Of a DNA stretch of 64,000 nucleotides, positions 13,916 through 23,391 are shown piece by piece. Source of the DNA: Lottia gigantea (Eukaryota > Mollusca > Gastropoda > Lottiidae); assembly GCF_000327385.1 (NCBI RefSeq), contig NW_008710950.1, positions 1,281,757 through 1,345,756 on the forward strand, written 5' to 3'. Made by a program: the position numbers and the translations under genes. Positions within the stretch are counted from its first letter, which is position 1. Each line of letters begins with the position of its first letter. Under the pieces are notes generated by a model. The model saw only the letters and a program-made list of their open reading frames with translations, was not told the origin of the DNA and did no database searches.

Positions 13916-16900
13916 GTAAGAATGTATAGTATTTATCTATTTATTGATAGTAATGTAACTTGACAGAACTCGTAGAGCTCTTTTACTTTTCTCAATAATA
14001 AAATAACATGGGGTATTGCATTTATTGGCTCATATGCACCAAATGAAATTAGACTAATTAAATTTTATTCTCGGTTATCACAGTTGAAAACAGCGACGTA
14101 AGCTTGAAGAATAAACTGAAAATTGAATTGTTGGTGCATTGAGGGCATTCTGTTAGCATAAACTATACCTGAAAATCAATTCCTAATAATGACAATTGTC
14201 ATAGGAATACTTCTGGAATGATATACTTTACCACAGAGATGGCTTGTGTCGTAGCAGTATCCGTAACAAGTCATGTCATTGACAACACAAATAGATTTCG
14301 CACATTTCCATGCCGCATTGATGTATTTTAAATGATTGCCGATTGTCACGCAATTCAATGTCGTTTCCATGACATATTTTCAATAACGGCCATTGGTTGT
14401 ACCTCCCTCAAAGTTTACATAATTTGACTTTATATAATGATAGAATTAAAATTTTAAGTTCATCGAAATATATGGAATGGCCGCTAAGAAATAACGTGGT
14501 AAATAATGGTAAATTAGGATTGATTGGAATAGTTTGGATCGGGCTTGTATTGTGTCACATGGATGCTCTTGTTAATTGGACTCAAATGATTTACATTATT
14601 TCATTATTACATAGTTGACTAGAATGTTGTTTATGGTACTCACAATATTGTTAATGCTTTAACAAATTTCAATCTTTCTATATTAATCTAATGATACATT
14701 GTATATAAATGTCTCATCAAAAGGAATTCTTTAAAAATATTAGAATGATATAAACTATCATTGTATCTAATAAATATTTATTTTTGAAAATAAAAACGAT
14801 ATTATAAGAAAAAAATAGAAAATGATTTAAGGTTAATCAATGTATGGAAACATATTGAAACGATCTACCCAATATATTTGTGATCAGCTGTTGAAATGTA
14901 CGGAAGCAGAAGTAATGATGTAAAATATGCTTTTCAACTGAAAGAAAAATTACTGTACGCCTAGTTAAATCATATATTGTAGATCATATTATTTTAATAT
15001 ATCTTTGACATTTCTTTCCGGTAGGATGTTGTCGGCTTTTTGTTTTTTTTTAAAATGAAATTTAAACATCGACATCGCATGTTTTAATTTTTAGTGCTGA
15101 TTGCTTAACACATTTGGATTTTCATTTTCTTTTTTGATACCATATAGGCTAATCCCTTCAGTTATGCCATGTTTTGTATTGTAATTTTTTTATTTTGGAA
15201 TATGGGTATTGAAAATCAAATGTGCATATAGTTAGCAATTTCATTACATTATTTTTCGATATTCATTTCCAAGCACTGTTATCATTTCTGCACTGGTAAG
15301 GACAAACATAGTTATTAGTTTGTTTTAAGCATTGTAAAGGACACAAAGTCATAATTTTGATTTAAGCGGTGGGAAAGACACAAAGTTATTATTTTGATTA
15401 AAGCACTGGAAAGGACACAAAGTTATTATTTTGATTTTAGTACTACTAGTAATACAACAGTGCATGTATGCGAATTTCTAACTGTCATTTGTTAAAATTT
15501 GCACCAAAACTTTCTTTGATTATTGATATATATTTTTTTAAATATAATGACTTTAAATATTTGGAATTTGAAACTAATCTGTCCTTTATCTCAAAGACTA
15601 ACATGTAATTAAATAGAGGATGAAATTTAAATAGCACCGTTCAAAGGTCCACGCAATTTTTTTTACCGCCACTGTTGATTCTTATATTTTTAAGAATTGT
15701 TCTGACTATACAAGATAGATATTGTGAACTAGTATAGAACATTAAAACAAGTCCCCCTTATCCAAGTTTTACATGACAAAAGCTATAAATCTAACTCTTT
15801 AAAACTTATCTATCTTTAACTGTACAAGTCAAGCACTAGTTCAACTCGATTTGAACAATTTCAACTTCTCGTTGCACGTTATATTAGGAATGAAAACTAT
15901 ATGTAGTGTAACTTGTCTTGGTGTTTATTTTTATAAAACATATTTATCATTAGTTAAGAAATATCATAACTTTTTATCTTTATAAAAAGATATATAGCTT
16001 CTAGACAATTTGTGAGGTTTTCAAATTCTTTTTTTTATTTTACTTTGAAATATTACAAAGAACCCTACCAAATATTAATATACTCTTGGCGATCCTTCTT
16101 TAATAAAATCCAAGAAATTCATTACGTATTTATGATATATAAATAATAGTTTATTTAATTGTATAAAATACCACTTTAAGGAAGATGCGACTTAAAGAAA
16201 ACTAAGTAATTTAATAATATTACTATCAACGAAAAAAAAATATTTATGTCCTAACCGTGAACCTAACACAACCACAATTGGATGTAGCAAATTAAATTAA
16301 ATCGACAAACGGTGTATCTATAGGCTATGGAAAATAAAATGAAAGGACACATATCAAGGCTTTGGTTTGTCCTTTGCACATAATTATGAATATTCATATA
16401 TTTATACACATCTCTATTCCGGCGTTTTGATTTTATGCTCATTTAATATCCAACAGGTAATTAAAATGTTCAGAGCTAATGCCAAGTATAATTTCGATAG
16501 TTCTCACATTTTAAGAAAGTGACAACTCATTTTTTTTGATGATATTTATACCAATTTGGGTTCTTTGAAAGCAAAAAATTCCATAATTTTTTAGGATTTA
16601 GATTTGTGAAAATTAAGTCTGATATTACTTTATCTTGCTGTAATACAGTAAAATTGTATTTTTCAGGTCACCTCTCCAAGCACACCGACAACACCTCGGG
16701 CTTGCTGTGAAAATGGAAGACCTGTTATGACCGATCCTACTACTGGACAAACAATCTGTTCATGTCAATATGGATCAGCTTTATTAAATTATCCCCGATT
16801 ACCTGGTCTTACTTCTAGTCTGTTTGGATCCACAGCTTATGGTAATACTACCGGTCAAAGTTATGTTGGTCTGGGAACTGAAGGATCGGCGTTTTATTCT

Positions 16901-19900
16901 CCATTGGTAAGTTCCATTTCAGAGAGTTTCAGGCTTTAATTTGCAAACACGCTTTGTTAAATTTTCAATTTGGAATATCAGTCAGTGCATATGGTTTCTA
17001 ACACTTATTTATTTTTCGTATTTATTTATCACCGAACTCTATGACAGGTTTTCTGCCTTTTACTGTGTATATTCTGGTAACTTTCTCAAGATTCTTCATT
17101 TAAAAAATAAACAAAGCTGGACAATAAAACTGTATATATGGGTTGTAAATGAGTTTCAAATGCGAATTTTGATAGCTGAACAAAAACTTGGTTAATGGTT
17201 ACAGAGCAAAAAGTCAAGTACATGAAAAATTGATAGATATATGAAATGTAGATTAGAATGAAGTCGTTCTTGAGGTGGTATGAGTTCGAATTAATATATT
17301 ATAGATAAGAATTGAAATAAAATGATAATACACCAGGGTAGCCATATTAATTATTCGACTTTTAACTCGCTCAATTAGAAGATTTATCTTGAAATTCGTT
17401 TGTTTTGAAATAGCTAGTGGTAATAAACAAGTCAAATGTAAAGATATGAATACAAATTTGGATCCTATTGCTGGAACTTAATGATTTACACCAACATGAA
17501 AACATCGTCGAAAATGACCAACATATGATGATAAACCCTTTGGTTTATTTTTCAAGAGCAGATTTTCGATTTATAGTGTACCATCATCCGAAAGGAAGAT
17601 TGTTCAATCTCTAATGAATTTAGTTTTCGTTCAACTAACTTGCAAAATTAATGTGTATTGGTTAACGAAAGTCTGAAAAAACGATAATCTATATAGAAAA
17701 TACATTAGAATTAATCGTTGCTGAACTTTTACTGTATAGAAGTGATTCCGAAAAAAACATTGAGCTACTCTTTTGTTGGGACTAAATTGTTTTCGTTTCG
17801 TTATTACTAATTTCCTCTCTCGAAATTTTTGTCTCATTTTATGGCCCTTTTTGTGAGTAGCATTTTCATGTGAAATAAAACATTATGTTAATTTTGTAAA
17901 CCAAGGATGTCTTTTATTGCCAGTTTTTTTACAACTGTCTAACATAAATCGCTCTTATCTTGTTAATCTGTTAACGCATTATTTCGTTTCTTGTTTTGAT
18001 CTGATTGCGGTTTCAGATTTACAGTGAACCAAGATGACTGAACATGATAATGAGTGATTAGTCTATCATTTTCATCAATGATTCTGTTCTCTCACTAACA
18101 TATCTTTGTTTTTATTAATTAATTTGTACTTAGTATAATGCAATAATATGATGGATCCGAAGAAAATACAAGTGGTTGTTAAGAATCAGTGTACCGTTAT
18201 GCATATATGCACTAAAATAAACTTACGAGCGTCCTAAAACTCATGCAGTTCGTGTTTTATTTCGTCTCGTTAAATTTTATACGTTCTCATCTTTATATCG
18301 TATACTAAAATTTGAATATTCATGTTGAATATCGATAATAACAATAGGGAATCTACCTTAAAACTTTAAACTGACGTCAACAAGTCGTAAGCCTAAGGCA
18401 ATAGGCATCCTAGGGTTACGAATTAATGCAGGGTCAAGAAAGAGCAGTGAAAATATTATCATTAAGTTCATAATTAGGTGGTTGTTGAGAAATAATACTA
18501 CCGACCACAGTGGACCTACATTTATCATGGCTTTTATCATTGAAAAATGTATTCTTGGGACCACTTAACTTCTGCCTCCTACTGTTCACCATATTTATTC
18601 TACCTTGGCTAATACTGATAATTTTGCCTCACAAGTAGGAGAATATGTTGTTTTTTCAAGTAAATTTCGACAAGTAAATATAATTTTTCGAAATAAATTT
18701 TAGTTCTTTTTTGAAAGTTAAGACTCGGATAGATTTTTAAGTCAAAATGCCAGAATTAAAGTCTTGAAATATCTTAATCTTTTCTTAACTTTATTTTGTT
18801 AAGAAGCGAAACACAACTAAAATAATATTTATAAAGTTACCAAAGCCGAATTGTATTTTACTTTTATTTTCATTACACAAATAATCAGTTGGCATATATC
18901 CGTTCACATTAAATTTATGGATAAACTTTTTAAATATCAAAACTTTACACTTTACACTTGGATTTCTGTCTGGTTTGAAATGAGCTGCCACTTACGTTCA
19001 TTATTGTGTTATCATTACGAAAATTTGTATTGCCTTTTCAGGGTGGTAACTCTACAGGACAAACTCAAGATGCTTGGAGATCTCTAGCACAACCAGCATT
19101 TTCCTATGACCCTTCTATGGGTTTATATCCTTATGGCCCTGGGTAAGTAACGTTAAAGTCTTCAATCATAAAACCAACCCCGTTCAACAACAATGGAGAA
19201 TATATTGCAAGAACTTTGAGATGTTTTTGTCGCTTTGAGCTTTCAAAAACTAAACATCTACATGGTTTGTTCACATGTTGAACTAAGTAACACGAGTTAA
19301 AAGTTTTTAAAGTCAACATTAATCTTACTTGGCAGTAATAAATCTTTTCTCTTAAATCGTTGTAATGCTGGAGATAGACGAGGCTTTTTGGCGGTAAAGA
19401 GTAAATAATTTTCTTGTTTACAATGTTCACGAGGTGTTGTTATTTACCAATTTCCTCGATCTTAGCTTTCTTTGTAAAACTTTGTTATTTATTCGATACG
19501 TATAATAGTTGAAAACAGCACGTTTATAACATTTAACATAGAAATTTGTTGGACAAGCTGTCCCCATGTAAAGGGTTTAATGGTCGAGCGACCTTTAATC
19601 AGTCGTTTTTAATCAGCCAGGTCGTTTTATATTTTTCTGACATAAAAAGCTGTATAGAGTTGTATTTTAATTTTTCCAAATATATTTATATGGAGATGTC
19701 CCGAACTATGAAAATGATGACTAGTCTCACCTCGCCTCACCTTCCTTTATATAAATCCTTATGAGTAATGATGACCCAGGCTGTATTATATTTATACGCT
19801 AAAAGATTAGATGATGCGGTTAATTAGATAATTAGTGCATCGTTAGTAATTATCAATCCTTTAATACCGTAGTACACTCTAGTATGTACCTTAAAACTGA

Positions 19901-21853
19901 CGATATTATTTTTCCTTCTGAAAGCCGATGAAAGTTAATCAACGTGGTTTTTTAAGAGATATAAAAAACAATTCCCCAAAAAACCAAAGAAAAGTGTTCC
20001 TGAAAATTGGAAAAACAAATTCGAAATAAGAAAGAAGTGATAGTAACAATTGATATTTGGTTTCGTCTTTAATACAAAGGCCTTTTTTACACTTGAATTA
20101 TTAAATTTTACTCTGTATTTTCAGATATGGAGGTTTGGACCTTAATGCTAGACGTAAAAATGCAACCAGAGAAAGCACCACTACATTGAAGGCCTGGTTA
20201 AACGAACACATAAAAAATCCTTATCCTACTAAAGGAGAGAAAATTATGTTAGCCATCATCACCAAAATGACTTTAACTCAAGTAAGTTATATTTATCTTT
20301 TAAAAAGAAACTTTCGTAAATTTTCCTATATATTAAGGAATATAATAGAATATAAATTTTCGCACACATTTATGAAATTATCTTTCATTTTTCAGGTTTC
20401 TACATGGTTTGCTAATGCCAGAAGAAGACTGAAAAAAGAAAACAGAATGACATGGTCTCCAAGAAACCGTGGCGAAGATGATGATTCAGATGATGAAAAA
20501 GAAAACGAAGATGATGAAAAATCAAAACTCGGTGACAAAAAGGAAAAGAAAATCAATGGTAAGCTTTGTCACTGAAATTTTTGGAAGGGTCTGGTAGTTT
20601 AGATATTTCTCACGTGACCATACCTCATCATACCCCCATTAAACCAAAACGAGTATATTTACTCTATACACCGATGTCCTTTCTGTTAAGGGATTTATTT
20701 TCACCTTCGGGGTATTTAAGAGACGGGGTATCTGTTGAGGTTCAAAAAGCATCGTTATCCGAGGCATCAATTTAACATAAAGTCGAGATAATCTATTTAG
20801 AAATACAATCAACTTTTATCAATGTAAACGCCCCGGGGTATTGGCGCGTGCAATTGAATTGGCATGTTCTGCTTCACTGGAAGCTTTTTTCAAACGCCAT
20901 GATGTGATTGACGGTAATATAGTCACGATTGGGTTAATTTGGTTGATAGAATCATTATATAATCGTTCTACCCCTGGGGGAAGGGGTGGGCATGGTAAAG
21001 ATATCAATGTCGTTATGTTCACTGTTGGGAATAAAAGTAATTATGCTACTTAGATTGTCAACCATGTTAAAGACATTTCACACTTGACTTTATTTATTTA
21101 TATATGATATGTAAGGAATACCGCCAAATTCAATTATACACAATGCCCTGCTGGATTATTACCAGATAAAAATGCAAAACTATTACATTTGTCTTAGTAC
21201 AAGTAATTAAAATATGTTTCATTAACCTTAGTGAGAAGAAATTTATTCGTAATCATTCACAATTATTTTTTGCAGGTGATGGTAGTGAAATTCGTGATGA
21301 AGAAATCGATGTGGAATCAGAAAACCTAGATAAAAATAAAAAGAAAGTAAATGATAATCTATTTCTGGGTGATTGTGTTTCTCCTGTACCAAGTGTTGGT
21401 GAGGACTCGAGAAGTCGATTATCTCCCCCCGTATCACGTGACTCAGATTCTAGTTTTAGTGAGAGTCTCAACCCATCAGACTGTGATGATCAACAGAAAC
21501 CAAAGATTTGGTCTGTGAGTGACTTTTTACAAACGACCCCACAAAAATTGGGCAAACCAGAATCTTTACTATTGGACAGTAACGGTGTTCCAAAAATTGG
21601 AAGTGGAATGACGTCATCTTTTACTCCAGTTTCTGCTTCTGCAGGACTAAATGGTCTCTTTTCGTCATATCCTTCATCTCTGGCGTACTCTTCCCATTCA
21701 TACCCATACCCCATTTCTACCTCCGGTGTTGGAAAGTTAATGTCAAGGTCACCAGCTACAAGATTTAACCCCTACAACCCGGCAGGTCGACAACCCGTTG
21801 CTAATGGCTTCAACGCACCAAGAGATTTCAACGTAGTTCGTGAAGGAGAATAA
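13862..21853 (+). CDS. Irx: Irx-A: Iroquois-class TALE homeodomain transcription factor (complete)
   Basis: Join 13862-13915, 16667-16906, 19042-19142, 20125-20281, 20396-20558, 21276-21853: 1293 nt, 430 residues. Every intron is GT-AG and the phases fit (0, 0, 2, 0, 1). The start gives an MSY N-terminus as in many Irx proteins, and an in-frame stop lies 45 nt upstream. Residues 29-57 hold the Irx-type CCENGR...CSCQY...YPRLPG block. The homeodomain lies at about 138-200, with the three-residue TALE loop PYP (164-166) and recognition helix [11 protein letters not shown] (188-198; Ala at homeodomain position 50, Asn at 51). An acidic Asp/Glu/Lys stretch follows (about 208-235), then KPKIWS at 313-318, the core of the conserved C-terminal Irx motif. 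Irx proteins are nuclear DNA-binding regulators of patterning. This gene faces its paralogue Irx-B across 34 kb. The family is certain; which Irx orthologue it is cannot be told here. Confidence 0.96.
13916..16666 (+). other. Irx-A intron 1 (2751 bp)
   Basis: Bounded by CAG|GTAAG and a TTTTTCAG acceptor. AT-rich. It contains a 37-bp minisatellite (15288-15437) and otherwise nothing I can name. The short open frames at 14176-14370 (-) and 14397-14618 (+) look like chance. Confidence 0.85.
15288..15437. repeat. 37-bp minisatellite in intron 1, four copies
   Basis: Three copies with an exact 37-bp period start with AAGC at 15327, 15364 and 15401. A more diverged copy with small indels precedes them from about 15288. 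The core reads AAAGGACACAAAGTTATTA with substitutions between copies. It is intronic and non-coding. Confidence 0.85.
16667..16906 (+). CDS. Irx: Irx-A coding exon 2 (N-terminal Cys block)
   Basis: Exactly 80 codons, phase 0 at both ends (TTTTTCAG|GTC ... TTG|GTAAGT). It encodes residues 19-98, including [14 protein letters not shown] and GQTICSCQY, both typical of the Irx N-terminal region. The corresponding exon of Irx-B (61393-61632) is also exactly 80 codons. Confidence 0.95.
16907..19041 (+). other. Irx-A intron 2 (2135 bp)
   Basis: GT-AG intron with donor GTAAGT and acceptor CTTTTCAG. AT-rich. Short open frames on both strands look like noise, and I see no repeat or motif cluster worth naming. 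Confidence 0.85.
19042..19142 (+). CDS. Irx: Irx-A coding exon 3
   Basis: 101 nt, phase 0 in and phase 2 out (GG|GTAAGT). Residues 99-131 plus two bases of Gly132. It reads [20 protein letters not shown] and continues [14 protein letters not shown]. The AWRSL..P stretch and the following YPY are matched in Irx-B exon 3 by SWRGI..P and YPY. Confidence 0.93.
19143..20124 (+). other. Irx-A intron 3 (982 bp)
   Basis: GT-AG intron with donor GTAAGTAA and acceptor GTATTTTCAG, splitting a Gly codon. AT-rich, with nothing recognised inside. The minus-strand open frame at 19131-19430 overlaps exon 3 and is judged to be noise. Confidence 0.85.
20125..20281 (+). CDS. Irx: Irx-A coding exon 4 (homeodomain helices 1-2)
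   Basis: 157 nt, residues 132-184. It encodes [17 protein letters not shown] followed by helix 1, the PYP TALE loop and helix 2 ([17 protein letters not shown]), and ends CAA|GTAAGT in phase 0. The homeobox is cut between homeodomain positions 44 and 45. Ile161 sits where Irx-B has Lys and many Irx proteins have Arg. Confidence 0.97.
20282..20395 (+). other. Irx-A intron 4: 114-bp stop-free intron inside the homeobox
   Basis: Consensus donor GTAAGT and acceptor TTTTTCAG. Its length is 38 x 3 and it has no in-frame stop, so the homeobox frame stays open if it is kept. Retention would add 38 residues beginning [10 protein letters not shown] and ending LSFIFQ between helices 2 and 3. Irx-B has no intron at this place. 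Confidence 0.92.
20396..20558 (+). CDS. Irx: Irx-A coding exon 5 (recognition helix and acidic region)
   Basis: 163 nt, residues 185-238 plus the first base of Gly239. It begins [16 protein letters not shown] (helix 3), then RMTWSPRNR as in Irx proteins, then an Asp/Glu/Lys-rich stretch. It ends AATG|GTAAGC in phase 1, the same phase and the same Gly codon position as the Irx-B exon with the homeobox. Confidence 0.96.
20559..21275 (+). other. Irx-A intron 5 (717 bp) with a GC-richer island
   Basis: GT-AG intron, acceptor TTTTTTGCAG. Unlike the other introns, its middle (about 20820-21010) is richer in G and C. It holds ACGCCCCGGGGT, GGCGCGTGCAATTG and a CCCCTGGGGGAAGGGGTGGG run. Open frames at 20566-20775 and 20841-21053 show no Irx or other domain and are not called as exons. 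Confidence 0.8.
20820..21010. promoter_or_regulatory. Candidate intronic regulatory island
   Basis: A stretch with higher GC and complex sequence inside an otherwise AT-rich gene. It has palindromic CCCCGGGG and CCCCTGGGGG words, GGCGCG, and GATTGACGG and GTTGATAG words. It is proposed as a regulatory element only from composition and position in a developmental gene. Confidence 0.25.
21276..21853 (+). CDS. Irx: Irx-A coding exon 6 (C-terminal region)
   Basis: 578 nt, residues 239-430, stop TAA at 21851-21853. Ser/Pro/Asp-rich and low in predicted structure. [11 protein letters not shown] (from residue 313) carries the conserved KPKIWS core of Irx C-termini, but the following residues depart from the SLA(E/H)..A pattern kept by Irx-B. 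Ends NVVREGE. Confidence 0.95.
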
Positions 21854-21965
21854 ACTGTTTAGATCTAGTGTAATTAGTGCTAATTAATTATGGTCAAAAT
21901 CAACTGTATGTTAGGAAATCCATACAATTATTGTATTGTTTGTGTATATGTATAATTATTTTATA

Positions 21966-21971
21966 AATAAA
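21966..21971 (+). other. Poly(A) signal of Irx-A
   Basis: AATAAA 113 nt after the stop codon, in an AT-rich 3' UTR and followed by a GT-containing stretch. It is the first canonical signal after the stop and implies a short 3' UTR of about 130 nt. Confidence 0.6.
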
Positions 21972-23313
21972 TTGTTGAAAGTTGAGGTAGAAAAAGGCTT
22001 GGTTTATTTAATTTTCTACGATCATACATTCATTATATACTTCCGAATCTCTGAACGAAATTTCAGGATTTTCTAGACATGCATCAAGACATGTAAATCA
22101 TTGGTGACTGCAAAATTTACTGAAAGCCACTAGATATATTTCCAGATTTCCAGATTTTTCTTTATGCCCATGTCGGTGCAGTAACAAATTTCCCTTTGGT
22201 CAATATGCCTAATGAGATAATTGGAAAAGACCACCCAATGTTTTACAATATTGATGATATTTCTTTAATTACAGGCAAGCTTTAATAATTAAAGTGAGAA
22301 ATCTAAGTCTTCACACCCACTCTTCCAATCCTGATATGTGGAATATATAGTCAATAACGCTACACAGATTTAAAGTTAAATTGAGACGAAAAAATTGATA
22401 AAAACTTAAAGTGTTAATTAAAAATAATTGTGAAGGATGTTGGCTTCATTTAGTCGATTCCAGTAATTATAGACCTACCCACCTCTTTTCTCAACTAAAA
22501 AATACTTCGCACCTGCTGAACTATGTCCAACATTGAAAATCTAATTCTACACATGACTGGTACTATGTTCAATTTGAGGATATTACAATAAGAAAACTTG
22601 AGAAATATTGACATATTATATAAAGAAATACAAGTCTTTAACTGACATAATTGATGTCTAAATATTGTTTAAACCTGGCACCAAGTACAAAAAAGTAAAT
22701 AGAAATTGAAGACTCAATAAAAATATGAAAATATTAAATTTAAATATTCCTTTTATCACATCATCCATCAATTAAAAGTTGACTTTATTGAAAAATTCTA
22801 GAAGACAATCAGTCAAATTTGAAATCTTATTAAATAAATGTCTTTGTCTCTCGTTCACATAAAAATTAAAGATATTGGACATTTCATTAAAAATGTCGAT
22901 ATATGAATTTAGGGAATCAGAATTGAATAGTAGTGGTTTGGTTCTTCCATACCACAATAAATTAAATATTGACCCAATTACTTAATGATAAATTTGTCAT
23001 CCGATTCAAGAATACAGGTTGGGTCGTATTCAAACTAAAGATTTGTCACAGCACGTTAGAAAGTATAAGAAAATAAGCCGAGGTTAAATCGTACGAATAA
23101 GAAGAAAAGTTTTCACAGATTAAAATTAGTACAGGAAAGACCACAAATTCAATGTTCAAAACCAAAAAGTGGAAAAGAAGTTTGAAATGAAATTTATCAA
23201 CAAACCTTTATATTTGTCGGACATAGATGAAGAGTATTAATACAATAGTTAAACAAATTCAATAGCTTGTAACAATATCCGCTTCAATACCTAATGACAA
23301 AATAATTTCTTGT

Positions 23314-23391
23314 AAAGGAACGGATATTTCGTTTCGATAAATAAATCCGTATAAAGATACCGATGTTTCGTTTCGGTGAATAAATCCTGGT
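23314..23391. repeat. 39-bp tandem duplication
   Basis: Two adjacent diverged copies start at 23314 and 23353. Both contain the pattern CGAT/GGAT..TTTCGTTTCG(A/G)T followed by AATAAATCC. Non-coding. Confidence 0.7.

Noticed and set aside
20566-21053. Open frames (20566-20775, 20841-21053) within Irx-A intron 5 as extra exons
   Set aside because: The flanking junction joins cleanly in a Gly codon at the same phase as in Irx-B, and the peptides resemble no Irx sequence.
21243-21714. Minus-strand frames over Irx-A exon 6
   Set aside because: Antisense shadows of a confirmed coding exon.
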